NCBI GenBank assembly: GCA_947172415.1
Contig: OX359197.1
Span: forward strand, 5,643,673 to 5,707,672
From: Chondrosia reniformis
Lineage: Eukaryota; Porifera; Demospongiae; Chondrillida; Chondrillidae
DNA length: 64,000 bases
Direction of reading: 5' to 3'
The notes under the pieces are model-generated. The model did no database searches and was not told the origin of the DNA. It was given only the letters and a program-made list of their open reading frames with translations. The position numbers were made by a program, and so were the translations under genes. The stretch's first letter is position 1; every line of letters starts with the position of its first letter. Positions 8,980-20,800 of the stretch are shown here, piece by piece.

Positions 8980-11900
8980 ATGGCTGCCAGTACAGATAGC
9001 GAGTCTAATGCGACTACACCTGAGGTTCCCTCTCTGAGTCCTGGGAGCTCCGTATCTAGTGGTCTTCAGGAACAATACAATGATTTTCTAAAATACGCGG
9101 TGGTCACTCCAAACCTGGGACCTTCCCTGGAGGGTAGAGCTGCGCTGAAGCGGACAGAAGTGCCACGAGTGGATTCTCTTCTCCAAAGTACAGTAACAGG
9201 TGCTAAGCCAAGAGAGAGCACGAGAATGAATGGAACGTACTTGACCAGTCACGATATCACTGACGGTAGGACTACAATCTACTCCATCATTTGGCACCAT
9301 CACCAATTAATCTCTAAGCTATGTATATAAAAGCATTTATAGGCTATAATTTAGGAAATAATTTATCACTTAATTATATTTCTGTTACCTATTAGTCCAT
9401 TGAATGTTTCCGTGATGTAATTGATTTAATGAATATGTTAACTAAAGCTATAAAGATTGTGGAGTTAGTTAATCTGCCTCCAAGTCAGAGTTCATTATTA
9501 TGAATTTTACCTCTTTTGTGTTTGTGCATGTGTATCATATGCTTATGTACTTATGTACTACATATAGTTATAAAAGTGTCCAGCACTGATTCATCTATCA
9601 GTAGCCATGTTGAGCAACCAAAGGCCCCACCCCAGCACCCAGGAGGAGGACAGACAGAACTTGAACATCCTCATCAAGTCCAAAAGGGTGGACCACCTGA
9701 GGGTACACAGGAGGAGGAGGAGATTGTATCCACCCTATCAGCAAGCAGTGACATGTTGGCTGAACCGCCTCCAGGAGGGAACAGGACGCAAGTACCTGAT
9801 CACAGAGACCCAGAGATGGTGCGGCTGGAGATGCAGTTGGATAATTGGTGTACAGATCTGAAGAGGAACATGTTGGTAGGTGTTGCCTTGGAAGTGTGTG
9901 GTTTGATGTGAGCTCTAGTCTAGTGGGTGTCACCTCGGAGGTGTGTGGTTTGATGTGAGCTCTAGTCTTTAGTGCTGTTCCATGATACAAACAGTGTTAG
10001 ACCGCCATACCTGACCAAGGCTTTAGTTTGAGGAAGGTCATTTGCCTCACTTTTGTGTGAATTGGATGCCCATCAACAATAAGTCTTATCCATCCACAAA
10101 TGGTTATATACATAAACTTCACAATAGCTAGTGGTACTTTTGTTTTACTATGCAACATTAACTGTGTCTACCAGTTAATTATCTCTCTTCTTGTAAGGCT
10201 GAATTTGCCCAGTGTCTGATGCGTTTAAAGGATGGACTTTACAAGGAGATGGAGGAGAATAGAAAAAGGTATGTTACCAAGTTAGAAGTAGTCAATTGTA
10301 TTTTCACTGTACAATCAATGGCCTGCTGAAAGAGGACAAATAGTAAGTGTGAAACTGTATCCTCAACCAAAGCTCTACAGTTTTTCCCTAATCTGTAAAT
10401 TTAGAAAGAAGAGTCTGTTCTATGTCTGACCTTCCTCATGTGTATATGTATAGGGAAGTAGTTTTATGTATTATTCATTAACTTGATAGTCTGCATAGTA
10501 CGTACATATATTAAATGTATATGTGAACCAGAACACACTACCGCCACTCATTATACTAGCATACGTAGGTATGTGTACATATGTTCATGTATGTACGGAT
10601 TGGTGCTATACATATGTTAAGAGTATTAAAATGATCTCTTCGATTATAGTTGCTTATATGAGGTTGGGCAGAAGGAAAGTGAAGTGGAACAGATGAAGGA
10701 TTTGGTTGCTACATATGAAGATAGTCTAGCAAAGAAAGACAACATTATAGTCAACTTGACCAAAGCACTACAGAAGCAGGTATATAGCTAGCATTATACG
10801 TACGTATGTATATCTAATACACAATAGACGGATATGTACGTACATGTCTGATGACATAGTAGACACAGACTTGTAGTATAAAACCTGCATCCTTAAACCA
10901 TTGGTCTAGAGACACAGTTTGTTCTTTTTGGAATTGTACGTACGTTTTGCCCTTTGGTCTTCTTCAGTCAAGACCAAAGATAACATATCACTTATGTTGT
11001 ATTACATTATGGGAGATTTTACACATATTGTATCACTCATTTTTGCATTATGTATGCAGCTCATTGCAAGAATATGTACATGTACTTATATGTCCTTAAT
11101 AGGACTTCGGTCCCCCAGCCAAGATAAGACTTCGGTCACTTGGCTGGTTTGGTGTAATAATTTCCAGTGATTATTTTGATCATGTACTTATATGTACAAT
11201 ACATACTGTGATTATTGCTCATACGTAGCAATCAGTTTCCTAACTAATGTAGAAAAACAAGTGTGACCTCCAGCAGTCATTCAGTCACTGGAAGCTACAT
11301 CATGTTGATGACAAGTGGGAGGGGTTTGTCTCTCAGCTAGCCAATAGATACTACAAGAGATCTCTGATGAACAGGGTGTGGCTAGGATGGCACAGTATCA
11401 TCGAAAACAAGTGGAGACAGAGAATAGAGAAGGCTTGCCAGGTAGGTATTGTAATGCTAGTGATCTTTGTGTAAGTGTTCCTAATGAACTCTATCAGGCA
11501 TACGTGAATAGTATAAGTTTAAATGAGCCTCAGCAGCAAAAATCATGCATATACGTACGTACGTACATAGTATGTACATGATTTAGATTCAAACTATCAC
11601 TGGCCAAATGAAACAGATTTTCATCCAACATTTCAGTAGCAATTTCAGCTACCTTCATTAGGGATTAATTACAATTTAAGAAATGTGTAGCTATATCCTT
11701 TGTCATTAATCCCTGATGAAGGTACGTAGCTGAAATAGCTACTGAAACGTTGAATGAAAATCTGTTTCATTTGGCTAGTGATAGTTTAAACCTAAATCAT
11801 GGTTGATGAACCTATCCACACAGGCTTATTCAAGATATATAGTATGTACATACCTATATGGTGCCTAGGAACAGTATGTTGTAATATCCTTATGCAGGCA

Positions 11901-12591
11901 AGAGCTGAGGAGGTGTGTGTTCAGTTAACTAATGAATACGAAGAGAAGATAAAAGTGGTAAAGAATACATAACTTTACAGAGTGAACATACGTACGTACC
12001 TTTTGAGAAAAGTTCTACTGTTTAGTATTTTGCTTCAATTGGATGATAGTGGGTCAGTTTTATTAAATGTTAGTCTCCTAAAATTATGGTAATGTTAATA
12101 TCCACAATATTCAATTTATTTTGAGTCAACTGTGGTACTGTATACATATATGTACGTAGATGCAGCAATCTCTGGATGAGTCTAGAGTGGAGGTTCAAGC
12201 TATGAAGCAGCAAAGAGACTTGTTTGCTGATAACATGAAAAGAGCTTTCATGAGAGGAGTGTGTGCACTGAATATGGAAGCTATGACCATGTTCAACAGC
12301 AGTAAAGCTCCCCCTGAGACTCAGCAATCCGATGAGAGCTGCCTAGGTAGTGAAGATGAGAGTACCCAGCTACCAGGCAGTGTAAATGTAGCACTCCAGT
12401 CTGAGCCCTCCTCTCAACCAATGCCATATGCTGCTTCCTTGCACCCCAAGAGGAGGGTGGTGCAGAGGGGTGTGGTGCGACCTGTGGAGCCTCACACTGT
12501 ACCTCTGCAGCAGAGACATCAAAGTGGACAGCGAACTGGGAGGACTTCTAAGAAAGAGCATGCTGTAGTTGTAGAGAGACATACACACTAA
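8980..12591 (+). CDS. POC5: Centriolar protein POC5
   Basis: Exons 8980-9265, 9568-9875, 10198-10268, 10650-10779, 11253-11441, 11898-11957 and 12160-12591, total 1476 nt, 491 aa (human about 575). GSSVSSGLQEQYNDFLKYAV near residue 22 and FMRGVCALNMEAMT near residue 378 are hallmark POC5 segments. Between them are a coiled coil and centrin-binding (Sfi1-like) repeats around FSHWKLHHV and VWLGWHSII, followed by KACQARAEEVCVQ. POC5 is a luminal scaffold protein of the distal centriole and binds centrin, needed for centriole elongation. The region matching the first human centrin-binding repeat (AEFAQCLMRLKDGLY) lacks the usual Trp. The C-terminal 110 residues are low-complexity and basic. It is head to head with TPGS2, another centriole/cilium gene. 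Confidence 0.9.
11588..11790. repeat. Foldback element in POC5 intron 5
   Basis: The left arm ('aaactatcactggccaaatg', 'cagattttcatccaac', 'tttcagtagcaatttcagct') is repeated in inverted form on the right ('agctgaaatagctactgaaa', 'gaatgaaaatctgtttcatt', 'ctagtgatagttt'). The arms are about 85 bp with a loop around 11680. It is non-coding. The half-site 'cctgatgaaggt...gaaacgtt' resembles another family at 28309-28595. Confidence 0.75.
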
Positions 12592-12679
12592 TTGACATAC
12601 GTACATGTGCTTGTATACCATGTGTACATTGTAAATAATGACCTTTTCTCAGCTTATCTGCTTGTACCAGTGACATCAA

Positions 12680-12840
12680 GGTGCTATATGTATCAGGGTG
12701 CTATATGTATCAGGGTGCTATATGTATCAGGGTGCTATATGTATCAGGGTGCTATATGTATCAGGGTGCTATATGTATCAGGGTGCTATATGTATCAGGG
12801 TGCTATATGTATCAAGGTGCTATATGTATCAGGGTGCTAT
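12680..12840. repeat. 17-bp minisatellite, 9 full copies
   Basis: The unit ggtgctatatgtatcag is repeated nine times almost perfectly, with one g-to-a change in the eighth spacer, and ends in a partial tenth copy. The sequence just before it ('cagtgacatcaaggtgctat') is echoed once at about 13217-13240 ('cagtggcatcaaggtgctac'), possibly the ancestral single-copy form. It lies 90 bp after POC5. Confidence 0.9.
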
Positions 12841-14890
12841 TACAGTCTGAGTCTAACTCACATGTTTGGAACCTCTGCATGGTTATCTAGAAAAAAACAG
12901 CAGCCCTTTCCAAAGTTCTATATATATATATTGACTACAAATTCAGCTTATTTAAATTGACTTCTCTAATACAAATCCCGTATATAACTCAATGTGTCAG
13001 AATGTGGTTCAAGTAAACATTTATCTTGAAGTGTTAACAGAATGAAGGGTGAATTTCAATTCTTGGTTATGTAATTAATGATCAGTGGCTGCTGGATAGT
13101 TGCAAACTTCTTTTTGCATATTAAGATGCATATACATATAACCCTGTCCACTGTTGTGTCAGAAAACTCTTTGATTTCACTCTACATATTAATGTGATCA
13201 CCAGCTTGTTTGTGCCAGTGGCATCAAGGTGCTACATGAATAATCAAAATATCCTTTCCTAAAGACATACACTGACACCAATGTAAGACTATGTGATGTT
13301 TTTCCTTAAATTGTTGTGGTCAATTAAACAAACATCTGATTTCATTAGCTTGCAGCTTTGGTACAGTACTTAAAGTATGCATCAATAGAGTGTGTGCAAT
13401 TAAGTTGGTCAATTGCAACCAAATATATACAATTTATTAATCTAATAACAAATTTCTGATCCTCTGTCTGTATGAAGTCTAGTGATTGTAAGAATGTAGA
13501 ACTTTAGGAAATTCATCACCATGCAACATTTGACTCTTAGCATAATAGTATATTGTTAGTGGTAATCTTCATTTATACCGTCATATATAATCCTCCTAAT
13601 TATAAAATAATATTCTTTCCTTGTATTATAGCTATAGTATTAGGCTGATTGTGTTACTTTGTATGTTAAGGCCATGCAAATTTGATTCACACTTTATTGT
13701 CCAGTGATTTTGAAAATAGCATGAGGAAGGGAGATCATTTTTCATTATTCATTAAAATATACAATCAGCTATCATACATATGTACGAATTTTGAATATTC
13801 AATAATATAGGAATACAAGAGCGAGTTGTACAGCAATCAATCATACATAATTAATGCACTGCAGTTTGAATATTGGAACACAATATGCAAGTTGTACAGT
13901 TGTACATACATATGTGACCATAAAATGAAAAATTAAGTTGGACAGCGCGGACAAAAAAAGCATGCGGGGCAGAAACGGTAAACTGGGAAACAAATTTGCC
14001 TCTGCATATATATATAATTGAATTTAGGTTTTCCCATTGTTATAACTCTTACCTCATACTGACCTGTATATATTGGTCAGATTAGGAAACTATAATGGAT
14101 GTTTCTAGGAACCTTTCTTATATAAATGAATGTATAGTCACACATCACACAACATATATGCATAACTAGAATATATGACACTATGTATGTATGTAGAACT
14201 GAAGTGATAATACAACCACAGATAAAGATTATGATTACGGAAAAAACATTCAAGAAGTAATTCCTGGGAATTGAAACCAGGAAAACTAGCTATAATACCA
14301 GTGCTCATTCAACTTTTGTTTTCTATTTGTAGATTTATTGGTGGTACTTCTCTTTATTTAAACCCTCTAAGTTGTAGTACAATATAAATTATAAATTAAT
14401 AAACATGCCTATAACTATGCTCTACCTATATATGCATATATGTTGGTACTTAAGCTTGCTATACAGCAAATAAGAATGTTAACTGTACATCAAGATATAC
14501 ACATGAAGAGAATTTCCTATAGTACAAGTATATTATTGAAGATGGATGGTGCATGTTAACATTTTTCTATATAGATGATCCAATTTGCTGCAATTATGAA
14601 CATATACATGTACAATGTATATAAAAATAGGAAAAGTAACTTCGAAATAGTCACTGTGCTGATAGAGACCGCCTGTGTTAAAAGTAGGGATGCTTATATA
14701 GACGCTTAGATCGTATATATGTATATATAAATCAACACAAACCTGTGTACACATAATAACAATACCAATATTCCACCAGAAACAGGAAGTGATGATGCAT
14801 TATGATATCACCATTGAAGTGTATTTAAATGCAAATCCTGGAGTTCATCCGTGCAGCTATATACTAGCTATAAAGCTATATACTCTTAAG
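12841..14890. other. Intergenic region between POC5 and gene A
   Basis: About 2 kb of AT-rich DNA with no convincing gene on either strand; the frames present are short and lack splice support. It contains a possible tRNA-like SINE remnant (about 14247-14312). Confidence 0.5.
14247..14312 (-). repeat. tRNA-like (SINE) remnant
   Basis: On the minus strand, 'gagcactggtattatagcta' is followed by 'cctggtttcaattcccagg', which resembles the T-arm/B-box of a tRNA-derived SINE. The same order ('agcactggt'-like, then 'gggttcacttcccagc') occurs at 19046-19172 and 48720-48843. No full tRNA cloverleaf is visible. Confidence 0.35.
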
Positions 14891-17800
14891 ATGAGAATGT
14901 TTAAGCCGGAAATAGTACTGCTTTTGGTGCTTTTTCTAATCAGCTTTGGATTAACTGTGAAAAGTGAGTTATTACATGTATGTAGTGTGACAATTGAGGA
15001 TTGAGGAAGTGCATATAAAATCAATGATTTTCCATTGTTCTTTTTAATTTATACGCAGGTCTGAGTAACAAAGAGATATTATATTAACTGATAAGAAACT
15101 TTTCTCAAATTTTTTACTAAGTCTTTTATACTGTTACAAAAATATTATATATTTTCACTTCTTCTATATTAGGCATTAGTAGCAAAGGGAGTGAATTTTA
15201 CATTCTCTTTGGCCCAAACAAAGGCAGTGAGTATGGACCTAAACTTTTGGTAACTACAACTGATACGGAAACAGTCAACTTTTGGGTAGCATGGAACCGC
15301 AGACAATCATTGCCCCAACCAATACAAGCCAACATGTCATATACAGTCACATCAGGCGAGACTGTGCAGATTGAAGTACCAGAAGAGCTAGAAATGAATG
15401 AAAATCCATTTAATATAAGGGATAAAGCAATCATCATACAGACAGCAGGAGGAAAAGAGGTAACAGTGATTGGTGTCAGTGAAGAGGCAGCTTCAACCAC
15501 CGATGCTTTTCTGGCTCTTCCCAAAATAACAACAAAGAATAATCAGTATATCTATTATGGAGTATCCACTACACATTCAAGTCTGGATTATGTTGCTTCT
15601 ACTGTATCCTTTTTTGGGTTTGTGGTAACTGAAGATGACACAGATATTAAAATCAGCACTCCAGTAGCACTTAATGGATTATGGAGAAATAAGGAACTGC
15701 TTGCGGGTGAAAGTCAAAGGGAGAGCGGCTTGACTAAAGGAACTTCTGTATCCTTCACAGCTAGTACAGATTTGACAGGTGTCAAAGTAGAATCCAATAA
15801 ACCATTAACCTTCACTTCCGGACACCAGTGTGGTAATGTGCCAATTAAGTTTACTGCCTGTGATCATATGGTAGAGAATATACCTCCTGCAATTACTTGG
15901 GGACAAAGGTTTTTTCTTACCCCTTTAAGTACAAGAACTGGTGGTGATGGTTACCGAATCCTTGCCAGTAATGATAACACAGAGTGTAGTCTCTTCTGTA
16001 ACAAAAGGAGTGGCAGTTCAATTGATGCTGAAGTCATTAATTTAGCACAGGAGGGAGACTATCATGATTTTATCTCTGCAAGTGATAATTTCTGCTCTCT
16101 AGAGTGTAATCTGCCCGTTCTTGTGGTCATGTTCAGTTTGAGTTACAGTTATGATAATAATGAGAGATCGGATCCTTTTATGGTGGTTGTCCCTCCAGTA
16201 GAACAATACTATAACAATTTTAACTTGCCATTTTTCAGTAGTGTTGCACTAGATACGCGTGATGAGGATGTTGTATTTACACCTTGGATCAATATAATTG
16301 TGCCGGTGGAGTATCCAAGAAGTGGAATCAGGTTTGATGGAACACGACTTCAAGGGGCTAGATTTTATCCAATCCTCTGCAGTGGTGGGGAGATATGTGC
16401 ATATGCTACTCAATATAACCCTAACACTCAATCAGGATCACACGTTTTATCTCATACTGATCCAAATGCAAAGTTTTCAGCCATAACATATGCTTGGGAG
16501 AGAGAAAATTCGTATGGTTATGTTCCAGGAATGAGATTGGATTCAATAGCAGGTATATATACAAACACATATGGCTTTCTTTTTACAGTTGCATTTTCAA
16601 ACAAGTCATTTAGATTCATTTTCTCTTCAACTATATAGCAAATACATTTTGCTTCAAAGAGAGTGAATTGATATTGGATGAATTTTACCTTAGTCCATTA
16701 GCCACCAGAACTGGACCCATAGGTGGAAGTGTTTGTATCGATTTTCAGGTTAAGAATATTTCTAGTCAGGGTAAGTAATTATATATCTTTTGTATTTATT
16801 TACTTAATTTAATCCCTCTATTTAGGCTCATTGGATCACCGGGTTACAAGCGGCAAATGCTGCTTTGAGGCTGGGTCTAACGAGACCAACTGTACATCTG
16901 TACAGCTTGAGGCAGGAGACTTAAGAAAGGAAGCTAAACAGTTTGTGGTCAGACTTAATCCTGCTGCAGACCAATGTGTTTGTGAAGAAAGAAGAAATCT
17001 TAGTATCACCATTGATAAAATAGAAGGTTTGTTTGCCAATGCATTGCTACGTATATAACTACGTATTTATGTATATTATACCAATTACTATATGACTTAT
17101 AAGCATGCCTATTAATGGATTATTTAAAAAAGTAATTAACTTTCTTATATATATAGCTGTGGAATTCTCTTTTGAGGTGGATTCATATTCAGTGAATGAG
17201 TCAAAAGTATCAGTAATGGTTGGAGTTAAAAAAAAGAGTGGAGTAGTTTCTGAAACCATTACATTGATAGTAACTCCAATGCAAGGTACTGGGCAGAGAA
17301 ACAGTACAGGTCAGCAAATTTTCGTCTGCAGCGCTGGTCATCTTATCACATGACATTATATGTACTCTTATCATATACGAAAATGGCACCATATGACATA
17401 TTATAGGTATACTCCTTAAATACCATAAACTTAATGTATTTCTTTGCATGTATAGGTCCAGCAACATCTGACGTTGACTTTAACAGCTCTAACCTGTTAG
17501 TTAATTTCTTCCCTGAAGGTCCAGACATTCTTTATGTTGACATACCAATCATGAATAATGACTATTATGAAAGGACAGAGTATTTCTTGGCCAACCTTTC
17601 TCTGGCAAAGAATACTACATCATTTGCAGTGATTAATGATCCTCAAAAGATCAATATTTTCATATATGATGGTACGTAAATTAAACCTTCATGCTATGGC
17701 TTCAAATTTAAGATTGAGTGTATATAGTCCATCAAAATACATGCATGTATATATGAATATATACGTTCATAATACATGTATGATAGGTGTATATATACTT

Positions 17801-20800
17801 ATTGCAATTGCATGTCCTTCTGTGCAATATAGTAAACACAATTGCTTTTGAGAGAGGTACTTATGAAGCAACCGAAACAGTTGGAAACTACAGTGAGATC
17901 CGTTTGCAAGCTGTTCAGCCATTCCAGGAAGACACTGAAGTGACCATCACCTTCTCTGACATAACAGCTACGGGAGGATCTTCTCTGTCAACACTTGGTA
18001 TAGATTACATAAGTGACTCTGTCACAGTGACATTCCTCGCCGGACAGAGATTCTCCACATTTGCCTCAATACCAATCAGAGATGATGGCATTTTTGAAGG
18101 ATCAGAGAACTTTATGGCTGCCTTTGATCTTCGAATCGATATAGATAACATTCAAAAGGGATCTCCCTCAGAAGCAAATGTTTCAATCATTGAAGAACAG
18201 CAAAACGTAACAGTAAACTTTTCCCCAATAGTTTACAGTGTTAATGAGACTGAAGGCTTTGTAGCACTGACTATAATTGCAAGTAGTGCAGTTGCACAAG
18301 ACTATGGTGTCATAATATTTACAGCAGATGGAACTGCTATTGGTAGGTTTATATATTTACGTACTTTTAAGATTTCACTATCTCAATCAGGGAGCCTTTC
18401 ACCGTGTAGCACTATATATCCTATTTACCATAATACATATATTATGTGCATGCAGAGTATTTAATTGTTGTCTACACTATTTTGAAGTATACATATTTGT
18501 GCATCAAGGAGCTTGTTATACGTACATACAAATGTACGTAGTTTTTAATGTATATTTCTTCTCCTTTATAGCAGTATGTACGTTAACCATAATATACCCT
18601 TTTTTGAATAAAATGCTTTATATTTACATATTCAGATGGTGATGACTACACAAGCCAAAGTGGAGGCTATTTAGCCACATTCACTGCTAACTCTGTATCA
18701 TCACAAGTGAGAGTGCCTATCTTGAATGATGACATTGCTGAACTAGAAGAAATCTTTATTGCTAATTTAAGAATCCCTTCCACTTCCGCTTCACATGGTG
18801 TAACTGTAGGACCAGCTGGCACTGCTAGCATTACTATAACTGATGATGATGCTATATCAATAGAGTTCAGTCCTATAGAATATAGTGTCAGTGAATCAGA
18901 TGGTAAAGTTGTACTGATGCTAATGTCCAACAGAACAGCTAGCTTTGACTATACTGTAGAAGTCAAAACTTTTGGTGGAATTGCTACAGGTATATAATGT
19001 AACAGTAATAGAAATGCACATATCATTGAGATTTAGTGTACATGAATAATTAAAACGATACTCACACTGCAAGTATAGTCATTCTAAGAAACATCAAAGA
19101 AAGAAGCAGTTGCTGGGAAGTGAACCCAGGACAGCTGGTTATGACCAAGCACCAGTGTATATACTGCCTCTGAGCTTATATAAATATGTGATTATATTAC
19201 ACCATCACTGTGCAGACCAGTGGAAGTGCAGAAAGTATATCCTCATATCCCATTACACCCTTATAAGCAATTGCTTCATCAGCCACCATTTTGTTTTAGG
19301 TTTATAATAAATTTTAAACACTGTACAGGTCCTGGTGACTATGAAGGTGGATCCTTTACAGTAACCTTTGAACCTGGAGAGACCATTGCTATGGTAACTA
19401 TTCCAATCAATGATGATGAAGAGACATGTGAATGTGAAGAAGACTTCTTTGCTGAAATGACAATTCCTGATTCAGCTGCTGAGAGAGGGATACAAGAAGG
19501 AGAAAATAGAACGTCCACCATATTTATAAGCAACAATGATGGTGAGACTTTAGGATAACCGACTTTAGGATGATCTCTTAAATTATATATATTTAGTCTA
19601 TACCTCATCTCGTTTTGTTTCTAATGTATACATCTGTATATACGTAGACTGCATAATTGCATTTGCTCCAAATCCTCAAACTGTGAATGAGGGTGATGGT
19701 ACAGTAGAAGTGTGTCTTAGAATTGACCGTAATTGTATTGGTGACTTTGAGGTATTGATCAAGACAAGGGATGGATCAAATAATCAAACAGCAGCTAAAG
19801 GTGCATGCTACAAAGATCACATATGGATATAATTAAATTTGAAATCTTGAAGACCTGTACATGTGATCATATGTACAGTGTGTATAGTGCATGCCTACTA
19901 TGTTAATTCTGAAACTTTCTATTGCATGACCATGTGAAGTTCCTCATGGCCTATGGTTCTTTTTTTAGCATGAGTTATATATGTTGACATAAATACATCA
20001 AATTCTACTTACATATTGTATTTTGTAAATGTATATATATACACTTATAAATATATTTTCCAGCTTTCTTTGACTACATTTCAAGCAACATCAGTTATGT
20101 TGTGGAATTCAGGACAGGAGAGAATGAAGCCTGCACTAATATTCCAATTGAGGATGATGATATATTTGAAGGGGATGAATACTTTGAAAGCTTTATTGAA
20201 ATCCCTCCAAATGTTGACATTACACCTGGGAGAGATCTGAATGTCACTATTAGTGATAATGATGGTAAGAAAATTTGTATACATATATACATTTATATGC
20301 TTCTATACAGATAGTGATAGGTGTGTGTATGTGTATATATATTGTTATAATCTTGCATTTGGTGTGTATATATAATGAAAAGTTATATGCATATGTACGT
20401 ATGTACGTATACATTTATTTTCCTGTGCATGCAGCACCTCCGATGTGCCTCTTTGATGGTGGGAATGTGAGAGTGAATGAAATTGAAGGAGAAGTTATGG
20501 TGTCCATTAGAGTTGGAGGTAGCAATTTTGAGAGGACATTTTCGTGTAGTGTTGAAACTATACCTCAATCAGCAGAAGGTACATATTACTGTATGACCAT
20601 ATGCATGCATGCGCATACTCTGCAATATACGTATGTATATATTCTGGGCTCCTTTTACTGTAAATAGTAATTCCATATATGCTTTCACCCTTTAAGAAGT
20701 AAGCTATGTGCAATATCAGGTAAAAATTAAACTTTTGTTTCAGTGTAATATGCAGTCTATATAATGATCATAAGCTATATATAAATTCAATATTTCCTTG

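Noticed and set aside
9598-9990. Minus-strand 130-aa open frame over POC5 exon 2
   Set aside because: Antisense of a proline-rich coding exon; no family resemblance and POC5 is well supported.
12680-12840. Possible CRISPR-like array
   Set aside because: Direct 17-bp repeats without spacers in an intron-rich eukaryotic sequence; a minisatellite.
12592-12960. Open frame with a YVSGCYMYQGAICIR repeat peptide
   Set aside because: It is the 17-bp minisatellite read through in three frames; no splice or homology support.
15198-15524. Antisense open frame conserved between gene A and gene B (also 36528-36851)
   Set aside because: It mirrors the conserved sense coding exon; conservation follows from the plus-strand protein.
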